DNA of 64,000 nt from Streptomyces marianii (GCF_005795905.1 NZ_VAWE01000001.1:7753501-7817500), one strand, 5' to 3'; positions 27,717-37,021 are shown, counted from the stretch's first letter. The notes: generated by a model from the sequence alone, not told the origin. Numbers and translations are program-made.

Positions 27717-28594
27717 GCGCCCCCTTCGTGCCATACGAGTCCAGCCCAATGACAGGCCAAAGGGCAGGTCAACAACTGGTCAAGCCACACGTTATCCAGG
27801 GGAAGCTGTTTGCAGCGTTAACTCGCGGTTGCGGATCGAAGAGCGCCCGAAAAAGGTCGTTCGGCTGTCGGGAAACGGCTGTTGGCCTGGGGCTTTCGCT
27901 GTGAACCAGGGGCGTGCGCGAGGGTTCCGTGCGCCCCTGAAGTGTTCGGCGGTTGCATCCGGAAGGGCTGCGGCAGGGGCGAAGGGCGGCTGCCCCGCCG
28001 ACGGGCCGCAGGACCGCCCGGCGTTGCGGCGCCCGCACCGCCGCACGGCAGTACGCCTCGGCCCGCTTCAGCGGAACCGTGCCGGGCGCGAAAGAGCCGG
28101 CAGAGTCCGGCTGTTGACCTCGTGGTGTGCGAACGCCGCGTCAAGGCATGCCGGTTGGGGCCGACGGAGCAGATCAGCCGGCCACGTTCCCGGCGCCGAT
28201 GGCGGTCCTCGCCGGCTGCGGGGCCTTGCCGCCTCCGCTCACGACCAACTTGCACGTCGGGCGACCGGCAGATGTTCGCAGCGCGCCCACGCAGCCGTCA
28301 GAGCCGCCGTCGACACCGGGCCGATTCCGCCGACCGTTCCGGGTCCGGGTACGGAACGCTGAGCAGCGGCCCGGGGAACCGGGGCCACGTACGACTCCGC
28401 CGCACCCGCGCGGAGCGCAGCACGTCGGCCGCGAGCCGCTGCACCGTGCGTTCCCCCGGGCCGGGAGGGGTCTTCCCGGCCCGGGACGGCAGGGGCAACA
28501 CCGACGGGGCGGCGTACGCCGACGAGGTGTCGGGGTACGCCGCCCCGGCCGCGGAACACCCGCGGCCACGCCCCGCGGGCCGGCCCTTCCCCCG
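27717..28594. other. Long intergenic region, nothing identified
   Basis: About 880 bp. 27740-27880 is the least GC-rich part, with two GGTCAA copies 12 bases apart (27765, 27777), and probably holds the promoter of the leftward genes. Open frames across 27820-28560 exist in several phases but have no start, family signal or consistent coding pattern. It may be decayed sequence. Confidence 0.5.
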
Positions 28595-29198
28595 CTACTT
28601 CGGGTCGCGGCCGAACAGGGACGTGGACCAGGAGTGGCCGAGCGCTGCCAGGCCCGGGCACCAGGCGACGGCGAGCCATCCGTTGTGGCCGATCCCGGTG
28701 CCGAGCAGCAGTCCGCGCAGGGTCTCGACGGCCGGGGTGAAGGGCTGGTACTCGGCGAACGGCCGGAACCAGCCCGGCATCGCATCGACCGGCACGAACG
28801 CACTGGAGAGCAGTGGCAGGACCATCAGCGGCAGGGCGTTGTTGCCGGCCGCCTCGGCGTTGGGGCTCGAGAGGCCCATCCCGACCGCGATCCAGGTGAG
28901 CGCCGTGGAGACGAGTGCCAGCAGCCCCACGGCCAGGACCCACTCCAGGGCCGTGGCGTCCACGGCCCGGAACCCGATGGCCACGGCGACGGCCCCGACG
29001 AGGACCACGCTCACCACGCACTGCAGCACGCTGCCGACGACGTGCCCGATGAGCACCGATCCGCGGTGGATCGCCACGATGCCGTCGAGGACGGTCTTGC
29101 CGCCGTAGGACTTGCGCAGACCGACGGTGGAGACGGCGGCCGGCGACGGGCGACGACCGTCGAGCCCGGCTGGATGTGGGCATGACAGAAGATGGCAC
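28595..29198 (-). pseudogene. Collapsed ABC-2 drug exporter (ATPase start fused to permease end)
   Basis: The 3' part (to ~29065) reads as the C-terminal half of a DrrB-like ABC-2 permease: RGSVLIGHVVGS, four hydrophobic helices, PLLSSAFVPVDAMPGWFRPF, QPFTPAVETLRGLLLG. The 5' part is the first ~20 residues of an ABC ATPase (STVGLRKSYGGKTVLDGI). They join in frame at about 29080, so the rest of the ATPase (Walker A on) and the permease N-terminus are deleted. The ATPase start codons (29183/29198) are also one frame off. It follows the RHH and DUF4097 genes, the usual position of such an exporter. Confidence 0.75.
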
Positions 29199-29261
29199 GG
29201 GGCTCTCCGTTCGAAGGCTGGAGTGTCCGGGAAGTGGGGTGTCGGGGCCGTTCTTCGGAGG

Positions 29262-30104
29262 TCAGACCGTGGCGCGGCAGATGTCGATGTTGCCGTGCCG
29301 GGTCCGGGCGCGGACCTTGACGGTGTCCTCGGTCGTCTCGGGGGCCCCGGAAGCGGTGAGCGTGTTGCGCACCTGGCCGGAGCCCGAACTGACGTCGAGC
29401 CAGGCGGCCGTGCCCTCGCGGACGCCGACCTCGATGGCCCCGTAGGCGGTCTCCAACTGGACGGTTCCGCGGGCCACTTCCCCCACGCGCAGGGTGCCGT
29501 GGGCGGTCGTGGCGGTCACCGAGTCCTCGGCGCGCCGGATCTCGATGTCGCCGTTGGCACCGCTCACCCGCAGTTCCCCGGTCGCGGCGCGGACGGTCGT
29601 GGTGCCGTGCGAGTTCTTCAGGACGGCGGGGCCGTCGACGAGTCCGACGCGCAGACTGCCGGAGCTGGTGGTGATCTCGGCTGTGCCCTCGACCCGTTCC
29701 ACGGTGATCGAGCCGTGGGACGCGGTCAGTTTCAGCGGGCCGGTGGTGTCGAGGCGTACGTCGCCGGACGAGGTCTTCACGTGTACCGCGCCGAGCCGGC
29801 CCACGGTGAGCACCTGGGCCCAGGCGCCGGTCACGTCGAGGCTCGAACCCGTGGGCAGTTCGACCGTCACGTCGACGGTGCCGGTGCGGCCGAACAGAGC
29901 GGACTTGGGCGTCCTGACGGTCAGTGTGCCGTTCGCGTAGGCGACCTCGGTCTGGTCGGCCGCCCGTACGTCCTGGTCCCGCTTGGGGTCGCGGGGCCGC
30001 ACGTCGACGACGGTGTCGAGGCCGTCGCCCGCGGTGAACTGGAGGGAACCGGCCTCCACGTGCGCGGCGACCGAGATCGGTTCGGGAGTGTCGAAAGAAG
30101 GCAT
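29262..30104 (-). CDS. DUF4097-family beta-repeat protein
   Basis: 280 aa. Successive short beta-solenoid-like repeats (TASHGSITVERVEGTAEITT, LKNSHGTTTVRAATGEL, TTAHGTLRVGEVARGTVQL), the DUF4097/adhesin-like pattern. No signal peptide, so cytoplasmic. It sits between the RHH regulator and the ABC exporter remnant. Function of the family is not known. Confidence 0.88.
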   Translation of the reverse strand: MPSFDTPEPISVAAHVEAGSLQFTAGDGLDTVVDVRPRDPKRDQDVRAADQTEVAYANGTLTVRTPKSALFGRTGTVDVTVELPTGSSLDVTGAWAQVLTVGRLGAVHVKTSSGDVRLDTTGPLKLTASHGSITVERVEGTAEITTSSGSLRVGLVDGPAVLKNSHGTTTVRAATGELRVSGANGDIEIRRAEDSVTATTAHGTLRVGEVARGTVQLETAYGAIEVGVREGTAAWLDVSSGSGQVRNTLTASGAPETTEDTVKVRARTRHGNIDICRATV

Positions 30105-30186
30105 GGCTGTCCCGTCCTCTTGGGTCTTCAGGGCGTCCCTGCTGGTGGGACGTGGTGTCGGTGAAGTAGTGAGGGCAGGTGTGCGG

Positions 30187-30705
30187 TCAGCGCACCCAGC
30201 CCGTGAAGCTTTGTCCGAGGTTCTGGGTCCTACCGTGCGTACGCTGCCGGGTGCCGCCGTCGACCGCGGCCGACACGGCGCGCACCAGCCACGCGTTGAC
30301 CGAGAGGCCCTCGCGGCTCGCGGCCTCCTCGGCGCGGGCCTTGAGGTGGGCCGGCAGACGCAGGTTGACGCGGGCGGTGCCGCCCTCGTCGCCGTCGGCC
30401 GGTGCCGGGGGCGTGAACGTCTCGACGGGGACGGCCGGCTCCACCGGGGCGCCGCCGTCTGCGGGGGGCGGCGTCACCGCGAACTCGGGGTCGAGCCCGC
30501 GCAGCCGTACGTCGACAGAGCCGGGGGCGAGCTCGCGGGTGATCTCGTCCATCGCGGCGGAGAGCACCTTGAGCAGGGTCAGCCGGGTCGCCGACTCCAG
30601 AGGGGCGGTGAGCCTCCCGGCCAGCTCGCGCGCTTCGTCGCCGCCGGCTTCGGCGGCCACCGCGAGTTCGCGGCGGAGGGTGTCGACATAGGGGGTGAGA
30701 TCCAT
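30187..30705 (-). CDS. Ribbon-helix-helix regulator (HicB/CopG-like)
   Basis: 172 aa. The N-terminal ~70 residues are helical, a Pro-rich linker follows, and the C-terminus is an RHH fold: TARVNLRLPAHLKARAEEAA then GLSVNAWLVRAVSAAVDGG (~residues 110-152). Annotated in relatives as HicB-type antitoxin, but no HicA toxin is next to it. More likely a repressor of its own operon: its start codon is embedded in a TGGCRY repeat array. ATG at 30705 is the only reasonable start. Confidence 0.85.
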   Translation of the reverse strand: MDLTPYVDTLRRELAVAAEAGGDEARELAGRLTAPLESATRLTLLKVLSAAMDEITRELAPGSVDVRLRGLDPEFAVTPPPADGGAPVEPAVPVETFTPPAPADGDEGGTARVNLRLPAHLKARAEEAASREGLSVNAWLVRAVSAAVDGGTRQRTHGRTQNLGQSFTGWVR

Positions 30706-30732
30706 GGCGCAATAGTGGCACCACTATGGCGT
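30705..30732. promoter_or_regulatory. Putative RHH operator over the start codon
   Basis: TGGCGC (30705), TGGCAC (30716) and TGGCGT (30727) stand at exact 11-bp spacing, overlapping the initiation codon of the RHH gene. The middle copy is part of the palindrome TAGTGGCACCACTA (30713-30726). A further TGGCGCCA lies at 30748. Such helically phased direct repeats are typical binding sites of cooperative RHH dimers. Confidence 0.6.
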
Positions 30733-30865
30733 AAATGCAAGCCTGGATGGCGCCATGCCAGGGTGGGCTTGCTGAAGCGCCTGCCTTGAGCTGCGGAAAC
30801 GCGTACGGAGGGTCGGGTTCGGTGTGGCGCCGTATGTGCTCGTGCAGGGCTGCGAAGTGGTGAGA

Positions 30866-30922
30866 TGGCATCGTTTGGCGCGGCGTGGCACCGTTCTGGC
30901 GTCATCTGGTGCGGGGTGGCGC
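30866..30922. promoter_or_regulatory. Array of six TGGYRY repeats at 10-11 bp spacing
   Basis: TGGCAT 30866, TGGCGC 30876, TGGCAC 30886, TGGCGT 30897, TGGTGC 30907, TGGCGC 30917: all same orientation and one helical turn apart. Same motif as the array over the RHH start, about 140 bp away. Lies in the 513-bp gap between the RHH gene and a divergent lipoprotein gene, so it could control either. The rest of this gap shows no gene. Confidence 0.65.
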
Positions 30923-31218
30923 CAGGGGGGCGGTCCGGTCCTCCGGGTGTAACGGGGCCGCGCTGCAATGCTCCCGGATGGTCCGCGTCACGGGTGCGGG
31001 GCGTCGGGTGGCGGGGGCGGCTGCGCCCGGGATCCCGCGCCGAGGGGAAGCGCACCGGGACTCATGGGTGCGATGGGCCGGTCGGGGGCGCCCGTCGCTC
31101 GGACGGTTCCCGTTCTGTGATCTTCCGGCGGGCAACCCTCCGTACCGCCTTCCGGTCCAACTCCTGCCGCGTCCTGCGCGGGCCCACCCGTCCCCGTCAA
31201 CTCCAGAGGTCGTAGCAG

Positions 31219-31737
31219 ATGAGTCGTCCTTCCGAGCCCCAGCCCTCGTCCGCCAACCGCACTCCCGCGGCCGCCGGCGGGCGGCCCGCCCGTTCGCGGG
31301 TGCCGTTGGGCGCCGTGTGTCTGGTGGCGCTGGTTCTGGGAGCCACCGCCTGCAGTGGTGAGGACGGCGCCGCGGTGTCCCCTGCCGGAACCGGCTCGCC
31401 GTCGCCGTCGTCTTCGACGGCACCCGCGACCGTGGGTCCGCCCGCTTCCCCGTCCCCCTCGGCGGCGGCGTCCCCGAGCGCCTCGGCGACGCGCACGGGT
31501 TCGGCCGGCCGCGTCGCCGAGCCCAGCCGGACGGCGGAGCAGCGCGGGGCGGGCAGCGGGCAGACGTCACGTCCTGTGCCGGGCGGACAGCGGGACGACT
31601 CCCAGAGCGAGCCGCAGAGCGTCCCGCAGAACCCCAACCGCGGTACCAACCCGCCGCCGGCTCCGCCGCTGCCCGTGCCCACGCCGGAGTGGAGCGATGC
31701 CGTCTGGCAGCCGGGCGACCCGGTCGAGGAGCGGTAG
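31219..31737 (+). CDS. Hypothetical lipoprotein, Ser/Pro-rich
   Basis: 172 aa. Basic N-terminus, hydrophobic core VPLGAVCLVALVLGATAC and lipobox ATAC with Cys45. The mature part is disordered Ser/Pro/Ala then Gln/Asn-rich, ending in PTPEWSDAVWQPGDPVEER. Extracytoplasmic lipoprotein of unknown role, divergent from the RHH operon. Confidence 0.65.
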   Translation: MSRPSEPQPSSANRTPAAAGGRPARSRVPLGAVCLVALVLGATACSGEDGAAVSPAGTGSPSPSSSTAPATVGPPASPSPSAAASPSASATRTGSAGRVAEPSRTAEQRGAGSGQTSRPVPGGQRDDSQSEPQSVPQNPNRGTNPPPAPPLPVPTPEWSDAVWQPGDPVEER

Positions 31738-32155
31738 GGGTGGAGCGGGCGGAGTACTGAGCCGCGCGAAGTGCTCCCTCGGCACCGGCCCGAGCGGTCG
31801 TCGTCCTGAGGACGACGCGGAGGCGGTGCGCTCAGCCGCAGGGCGGAACAAGCGTCGGCGCCACACCGTCCGACGTCATTCGGTACCGGCTCAGGGGCCG
31901 AATGACGCGCCGTCAGCGCCCAGCGCACCGGCATCTCGCCCCCGCGTGCGCAGCCGAGGGCGTCACGCGCCGTACGCGCTTCCGTGCGCCCTGTTTCCGC
32001 TCCTGAGCGCAGAGGGCGCACTCCGCTTGTGGAGAGCGCTCCTGTGCCTTCGCGTGCGCGACTACTCATCCGATACGGGGGCAACGGCTGTACGTACTGA
32101 CCGTTGGTGTTCGGCCGATCGCTTTGAGCGGCAGGACGGTTGAGGGGGACGAGGC
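31738..32155. other. Intergenic before the ramR-like gene
   Basis: About 420 bp with no coding signal I trust. GAGGGGGACGAG just before 32156 is the ribosome site for the regulator. No clear -10/-35 pair or terminator hairpin recognised. Confidence 0.5.
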
Positions 32156-32761
32156 GTGATTCGGGTACTGCTGGTGCACGACAGCTGTCTGATGCGGTCC
32201 GCGCTGACGGCGTTGCTCGGGCGGGAGCAAGACCTGGAGGTGAGCGAGGTGTCGTGGCGGGCGGCCGTCGGGCAGGTTCGCTCCCTCCAGCCGCACGTGT
32301 GCATAGTGGACGTCGAGTGCCCGGGCGCGGCCACGCTGGGCAGCCTGATCGGCCTGCTCCGGCGTGCGACCGGCTCGGCCGCGGCGCTCCTCGTGCTCGC
32401 CACCGGCACCAGACCCGGTCTGCTGCGCCGCGCCTTCGACGCCGGAGCCCTCGGGTACGTCAGCAAGGACGCGGGCCCGCAGCGATTACTCGACGGCATC
32501 AGGCAGGTGGCCGCGGGCGAGCGGTTCGTCGACGAGTCGCTCGCCTTCGGCTTCCTCCAGGCCGCGGAGATGCCCCTGACGTCGCGTGAGCTCAGCGTCC
32601 TGCGCATGGCCGCGGAAGGAGCGACGATCGCCGAGATCGCGCGCGGTCTGCACCTGTCCCACGGGACCGTACGCAACTACATGTCCGCGATCACCCGCAA
32701 GACCGGAGCCCGCAACCGGGTCGACGCCATACGGATATCCCAGCACGCCGGCTGGGTCTGA
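32156..32761 (+). CDS. ramR: LuxR/NarL-type response regulator of the lanthipeptide cluster
   Basis: 201 aa from GTG. Receiver domain with Asp10 (LLVHDS), the candidate phosphoryl Asp in VCIVDVE and Lys in YVSKDAG; the acidic pocket is reduced, as in atypical receivers. C-terminal LuxR HTH: LTSRELSVLRMAAEGATIA, GLHLSHGTVRNYMSAI, GARNRVDAIRIS. No sensor kinase is adjacent. Position at the end of a SapB-type cluster identifies it as the RamR/AmfR homologue that activates the lanthipeptide genes. Codon 111 (32486-32488) is TTA, so translation should depend on the bldA tRNA. Confidence 0.85.
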   Translation: MIRVLLVHDSCLMRSALTALLGREQDLEVSEVSWRAAVGQVRSLQPHVCIVDVECPGAATLGSLIGLLRRATGSAAALLVLATGTRPGLLRRAFDAGALGYVSKDAGPQRLLDGIRQVAAGERFVDESLAFGFLQAAEMPLTSRELSVLRMAAEGATIAEIARGLHLSHGTVRNYMSAITRKTGARNRVDAIRISQHAGWV

Positions 32762-32798
32762 GCGTCGCACGACCAGGCCGGCCGGACGGCGCCGCCGC

Positions 32799-34781
32799 TC
32801 ATCCGGCCTGCCAGTGCCCCACGAGATCGCGGTAGGTCTCGGAACGTTCGAGCAGCTCCTCGTGGCGCCCGGCCGTCGCCGTCACCCCGTCGAGGACCAG
32901 GACGCGGTCCGCGCGCCGTGCGGACGAGAGCCGGTGGGCGATCACCAGCAGTGTCCCCGGCCGGTCGGCGAAGGCACGCTCGGCGCGGGCCTCGGCCGCC
33001 GGATCCAGATGGCAGGTCGCCTCGTCCAGCAGGACCAGGCGCGCCGGGGCGAGGTACGCCCGTGCCAGGGCGACCAGTTGGCGCTCGCCCTCCGAGAGGG
33101 CCGCGGGATCGATCCGGGCGTCCAGCCCGCCCGGCCCGTGTGCCAGGCGGTCGAGGCCGACGGCGTGCACCGCGGCCTCGACGGAGGCCGCCGGGGCGCC
33201 GTCGGGGCACAGGTACAGCAGGTTGTCCCGGAGGCTTCCCCCGAACACGTACGCCTCCTGCGGGATCAGTGCCCGCCCGGCCGCGAACGCGTCCCGGTCC
33301 GGACGGTGCACGGGCCTGCCGCCGATCAGCAGCTGCCCGCGGTCCGGGACCAGCAGCCCGGCGACCAGACCGAAGAGAGTGGACTTGCCGATACCGCTCG
33401 GGCCGACGACGGCCAGGTGCTCACCCGGCTCCACCAGCAGATCGAGGCCGTCGATCACGGGCGTCGCGCCGGGGCCGTAGGAGAAGGAAAGAGACCGCAG
33501 TTCCAGGCCCGGTGCCGCGTCGCCGGACTCCCCGGGCGGCGCCACCGGCGGAGCCGGGTGCCCGGGGACCGTGACCGCGTCACGTGACGTCGGACGCGGG
33601 GCCGCGCGGGACGGAAGCCGGTCCACGGCCGCCTCGGCAGGCGTCGAGCCCGGAGTCGAGGGCTCGCCGGGGCCGGTGAGGCGGTCGAGGATCACCAGCA
33701 GCCGGGTGCCGGCCGCGCCCAGGCCGTTCATCAGGGTGTTCAGGGCCGGCAGCAGCGCCTGCGTCAGGTAGGTGAGAGCACCGAGCAGTTCCCCGGCGGT
33801 GACTCCCCGGTCCAGCAGCCAGGGCGCAGTGGCCAGGAGCAGGACGACCGGCGCCTGACCGGCCAGCCCGAGTGCGAGGGTCCGCACGGCGGCCCACCGG
33901 GCGAGTGCCCGCGCGGACCGGGTCTGCGCGTCGACCAGCGAGCCGGCCGCGTCCTCGGCGCGCGCCTGCGCACCGCAGGCGACGATGTCCCGGAGCCCGG
34001 CGATATCGGAACCGAGCCGGGCGGCGAGCTCCTCGTCGGTACGCAGGAAGTCCCGCTGCCGGGTCGCCATCGGACGCAGCGCCGCGGCGAAGAGCACGAG
34101 CCCGGCGGCCAGTGGCGGCAGGACGACCACCAGCAGCGCGGGCGCCAGCGCCGCGAGGCCCGCCACGACGCCCACGGCAGTGAAGACGAAGGACCTGGTC
34201 ACCATCACCAGCCCGGCGAACCCGTCCCGTGCCGCCTCCGTCTGGTGGGTCAGCCGGGAGACGGCCGCATGGCCGGTGTGTCTCCGCTGCCCGGCGACCG
34301 CGGCGGACAGGGCAGAGGACACGACCCTGCGGACAAGGCCGTCGCGCAGCGGCTCCACGAGGTCGGCGAGCCGGCGGAACACGCGTTCCGTGGCGGTTCC
34401 CCCGGCGACGACCGCCGCGGCGGCCAGGGCCAGCCAGACGAGTCCCACGCCGGGACGCCCGGCGAGGAACCCCCGGTCGAGCGCCGCCGCCACGGCGTAA
34501 CCGCCGAGGAAGGTCTGCGCGGACTCCAGCAGTGACCAGCCGCCGAGGCGCAGGAGCACGCCGCGCCGCCGGGCGAGGAACGGGACGGCCTGCGGCAGTG
34601 TCCTGCGCAGCGCCCCCCGAGCGGGATCGGTGGCCGGGGGCGCGGCTGCGCCGTCGTCCGGATTCGTGCTCCCCGCACCGGGCCGGAGCGCACCGTCCTC
34701 CGCCGACGGCACCGCTCCCGTGGCCGATCGGGCCGGTCGGGCAGGTCCCGCGGCCGTCCGCTCCCGTCCCGCGGCCGTCAT
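32799..34781 (-). CDS. ramB: ABC transporter, RamB-like exporter subunit
   Basis: 660 aa. Disordered N-terminus, six-TM exporter domain, then ATPase: Walker A GPSGIGKST, signature LSEGERQLVALARA (Glu replaces the usual second Gly), Walker B RLVLLDEATCHLD. Pairs with the next transporter to export the lanthipeptide as a heterodimer. ATG overlaps the ramA stop. Order C-S-A-B matches the SapB cluster. It converges on ramR. Confidence 0.88.
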   Translation of the reverse strand: MTAAGRERTAAGPARPARSATGAVPSAEDGALRPGAGSTNPDDGAAAPPATDPARGALRRTLPQAVPFLARRRGVLLRLGGWSLLESAQTFLGGYAVAAALDRGFLAGRPGVGLVWLALAAAAVVAGGTATERVFRRLADLVEPLRDGLVRRVVSSALSAAVAGQRRHTGHAAVSRLTHQTEAARDGFAGLVMVTRSFVFTAVGVVAGLAALAPALLVVVLPPLAAGLVLFAAALRPMATRQRDFLRTDEELAARLGSDIAGLRDIVACGAQARAEDAAGSLVDAQTRSARALARWAAVRTLALGLAGQAPVVLLLATAPWLLDRGVTAGELLGALTYLTQALLPALNTLMNGLGAAGTRLLVILDRLTGPGEPSTPGSTPAEAAVDRLPSRAAPRPTSRDAVTVPGHPAPPVAPPGESGDAAPGLELRSLSFSYGPGATPVIDGLDLLVEPGEHLAVVGPSGIGKSTLFGLVAGLLVPDRGQLLIGGRPVHRPDRDAFAAGRALIPQEAYVFGGSLRDNLLYLCPDGAPAASVEAAVHAVGLDRLAHGPGGLDARIDPAALSEGERQLVALARAYLAPARLVLLDEATCHLDPAAEARAERAFADRPGTLLVIAHRLSSARRADRVLVLDGVTATAGRHEELLERSETYRDLVGHWQAG

Positions 34782-36913
34782 GCCGTCCCGCCCGTCAGCT
34801 CGTGGCCCTCAGCCGGGCCGCTCCCCGGTCCGTGGTGCTCGGTCGGTCGGTGCGGCGTTGCGTGGTGCTCTGTCGGTTGGTGCGGTGTTGTGTGGTTGGT
34901 GGTGGGTTGGCTTGAGGTCGGGTGGTGCTCTGTCGGTCGGTGCGGTGTCGCGTGGTGCTCTGTCGGTTGGTGCGGTGTTGTGTGGTTGGTGGTGGGTCGG
35001 CTTGAGGTCGCGTCATGCTCGGTCGGTCGGTGCGGGATCGCGCGGTGCTCCGTCGGGTGGCTCGACGCCGTGCCACCATCACGCGTGGTGTCGTCACCGG
35101 CTCGCCCGAAGCCCGGCGCGGCGCCCGCCCCTGCGGTGTCCGGCACTTGGTCCGGCGCCTCGCCGGGTGCGGCGAACACGGCACGGTACTCGGGCAGCGC
35201 CCACAGCGCGGCATGCGGACCGACCGCCCTGACGCGGCCGCCGTCGAGCCACGCGACGAGGTCGGCCCGCGCCGCCGACGAGACCCGGTGGGCGACGACG
35301 AGACGGGTACCGGACCGCACCTGGTGCGACAGGGCCCGCGCGACCTGGCGTTCGGTGACGCTGTCCAGGCTCGACGTGGCGTCGTCGAGGACGAGCAGCC
35401 GTCCGGCATGGGCGAAGGCCCGTGCGAGGCCAAGTCGTTGAGCCTCACCGCCGGACAGCGGGGTGCGGGTCAGCGGTGTGGCGTAGCCGTCCGGCAGCCG
35501 GCGTACGAAAGCGTCCGCGCCCGCCGCCCGGGCGGCGCCGGTGATCTCGGTCATGGACGGTTCGCAGGGGCCGAAGGCGATGGCCTCCCGCACGGTCGTG
35601 CCGAACAACGCGGGCCGCTCGAAGGCGTACGCCACCTCCCGGCGCAGGACGTCACGTTCGATCTCCGCCACGGGGACGCCGTCCAGGAAGACGGTGCCGG
35701 CGTCCGGGTCGGTCAGTCGCCCGGGAAGCCGGGCCAGGGCCGTTTTGCCCGAGCCCGACCGGCCCACCAGGGCCAGCGTGGCACCGCCCGGTACGACCAG
35801 GTCGACGCCCCTCAGCACGGTCCGGCCGTCGCGCACCACCGAGACGGCGCGGAACTCCAGCCGGCCGGGACCGTCGGCGGGGAGCCCCCGCCTTCCGTAC
35901 GCGATGACGGGTGCGGCCATCGCCTCGGCGGTGCGCCGCGCCGCGGCCCGGCCGCGCAGGAGGCCCGACAGCTGCCCGACGACGGCACCGACGCCCGCGG
36001 CCAGGGCCGCGTAGCGGAGCGCCGCCAGCAGCTCGCCGACGCTCATGTCCCCTGCCGCCACACGCAGTCCGCCGACCGCGAGCACTCCGGTCTCCAGCAG
36101 GGGCAGCAGCACCGCGCCGCGGGCGACGGCTCGGCCGTAGACATGCCACATGTGCCGCCCCCTGGCGGCGAGTTCCGGCAGGGGGGCGAGGACGCGCGCG
36201 CGCTCCCGCTCCCACGTGCCGGCGGCGGCGACGGTGCGGGCTCCGTCGAGTGCCTCGACCAGACGGGCGGCGATGTTCCCCTGGACCTTCTGGTACTCGG
36301 CGACCCCGGCGGAGGTCTCGCGGGTGAACGCGCGGACGAGCAGCACCAGCAGCGGCGCTCCCGCCACGAAGACGGCGGCGGTCCACGGATCCGTCACGGC
36401 GAGCGCGACCAGTCCGCCGACCGGCAGCACCAGAGCCGGTACGGCTGCCGCGGCGGTCGCGGGTGCCGTGGCGGCCTCCGTCACGTTGGCCGTCAGCCGG
36501 GTCACGAGATCCCCGCCGGTGAACCGCTCGGCCGCCCTCGGCCCGGCGGCGAGCACCCGGCCCAGGGCACGGCGGCGGATGCGCGCGGCGGAGACCGCGG
36601 TGAGGGTGCCGGTGAGGTGTGCGGAGGCCGCGTCGCACAGGATGTCCGCGACGACGAGTGCCGCGCACAGCGCCAGCCACGGTCCGGCCTCCGCCGACCC
36701 GGCGAGCACGAGGTCCAGTGAGCGGCCGAGCAGGGCGGGCAGGGCGATGGCCGCGCCCGCCGACAGCAGGCCCGCCACGACGAGCGCCGCGGTCCGTCCG
36801 GCGGACTCCCGTACCGCGTCCGTCAGCAGCGAGCGGGCGCCGCCGGACCCGGACGGCCCGTCGACGCCACGGGTGCGGTCACCGGCCACGGCCGCCGGAC
36901 GTTGGGTGGTCAT
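34778..36913 (-). CDS. ramA: ABC transporter, RamA-like exporter subunit with His-rich repeat tail
   Basis: 711 aa, about 100 longer than a usual half transporter. TM domain to ~330, then ATPase: Walker A GRSGSGKTAL, signature LSGGEAQRLGLARA, Walker B RLLVLDDATSSLD. Residues 620-694 are decapeptide repeats of type PTEHHATPHR, then an unstructured end. The transporter core is normal; the tail looks like a recent minisatellite expansion. ATGA overlap with ramB. Confidence 0.88.
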   Translation of the reverse strand: MTTQRPAAVAGDRTRGVDGPSGSGGARSLLTDAVRESAGRTAALVVAGLLSAGAAIALPALLGRSLDLVLAGSAEAGPWLALCAALVVADILCDAASAHLTGTLTAVSAARIRRRALGRVLAAGPRAAERFTGGDLVTRLTANVTEAATAPATAAAAVPALVLPVGGLVALAVTDPWTAAVFVAGAPLLVLLVRAFTRETSAGVAEYQKVQGNIAARLVEALDGARTVAAAGTWERERARVLAPLPELAARGRHMWHVYGRAVARGAVLLPLLETGVLAVGGLRVAAGDMSVGELLAALRYAALAAGVGAVVGQLSGLLRGRAAARRTAEAMAAPVIAYGRRGLPADGPGRLEFRAVSVVRDGRTVLRGVDLVVPGGATLALVGRSGSGKTALARLPGRLTDPDAGTVFLDGVPVAEIERDVLRREVAYAFERPALFGTTVREAIAFGPCEPSMTEITGAARAAGADAFVRRLPDGYATPLTRTPLSGGEAQRLGLARAFAHAGRLLVLDDATSSLDSVTERQVARALSHQVRSGTRLVVAHRVSSAARADLVAWLDGGRVRAVGPHAALWALPEYRAVFAAPGEAPDQVPDTAGAGAAPGFGRAGDDTTRDGGTASSHPTEHRAIPHRPTEHDATSSRPTTNHTTPHQPTEHHATPHRPTEHHPTSSQPTTNHTTPHQPTEHHATPHRPTEHHGPGSGPAEGHELTGGTA
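34832..35056 (-). repeat. 30-bp minisatellite encoding His-rich decapeptides in ramA
   Basis: Seven and a half units of 30 bp. Successive peptides are PTEHRAIPHR, PTEHDATSSR, PTTNHTTPHQ, PTEHHATPHR, PTEHHPTSSQ, PTTNHTTPHQ, PTEHHATPHR, PTEHH. A 90-bp higher-order period is visible: TGTGGTTGGTGGTGGG recurs at 34891 and 34981. The GC content is visibly lower than in the flanking coding sequence. Confidence 0.93.
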
Positions 36914-37021
36914 GGGCGCTCCCCTCGTCGTCCGAGCCGAACGGTCCCGGGCGAGGGAACCGCCCGGGACCGTTCGGACTGTGTCACCGGCGTCGCACGG
37001 ACTCCCCGCGCGACGACCGGG

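Noticed and set aside
27818-28255. 145-codon minus-strand frame in the long gap
   Set aside because: Arg/Pro/Gly-rich, no start context, no motif; looks like non-coding GC-rich frame.
30187-30705. HicAB toxin-antitoxin module
   Set aside because: Only the RHH half is present; no HicA-like toxin is found on either side, so it is treated as a regulator.
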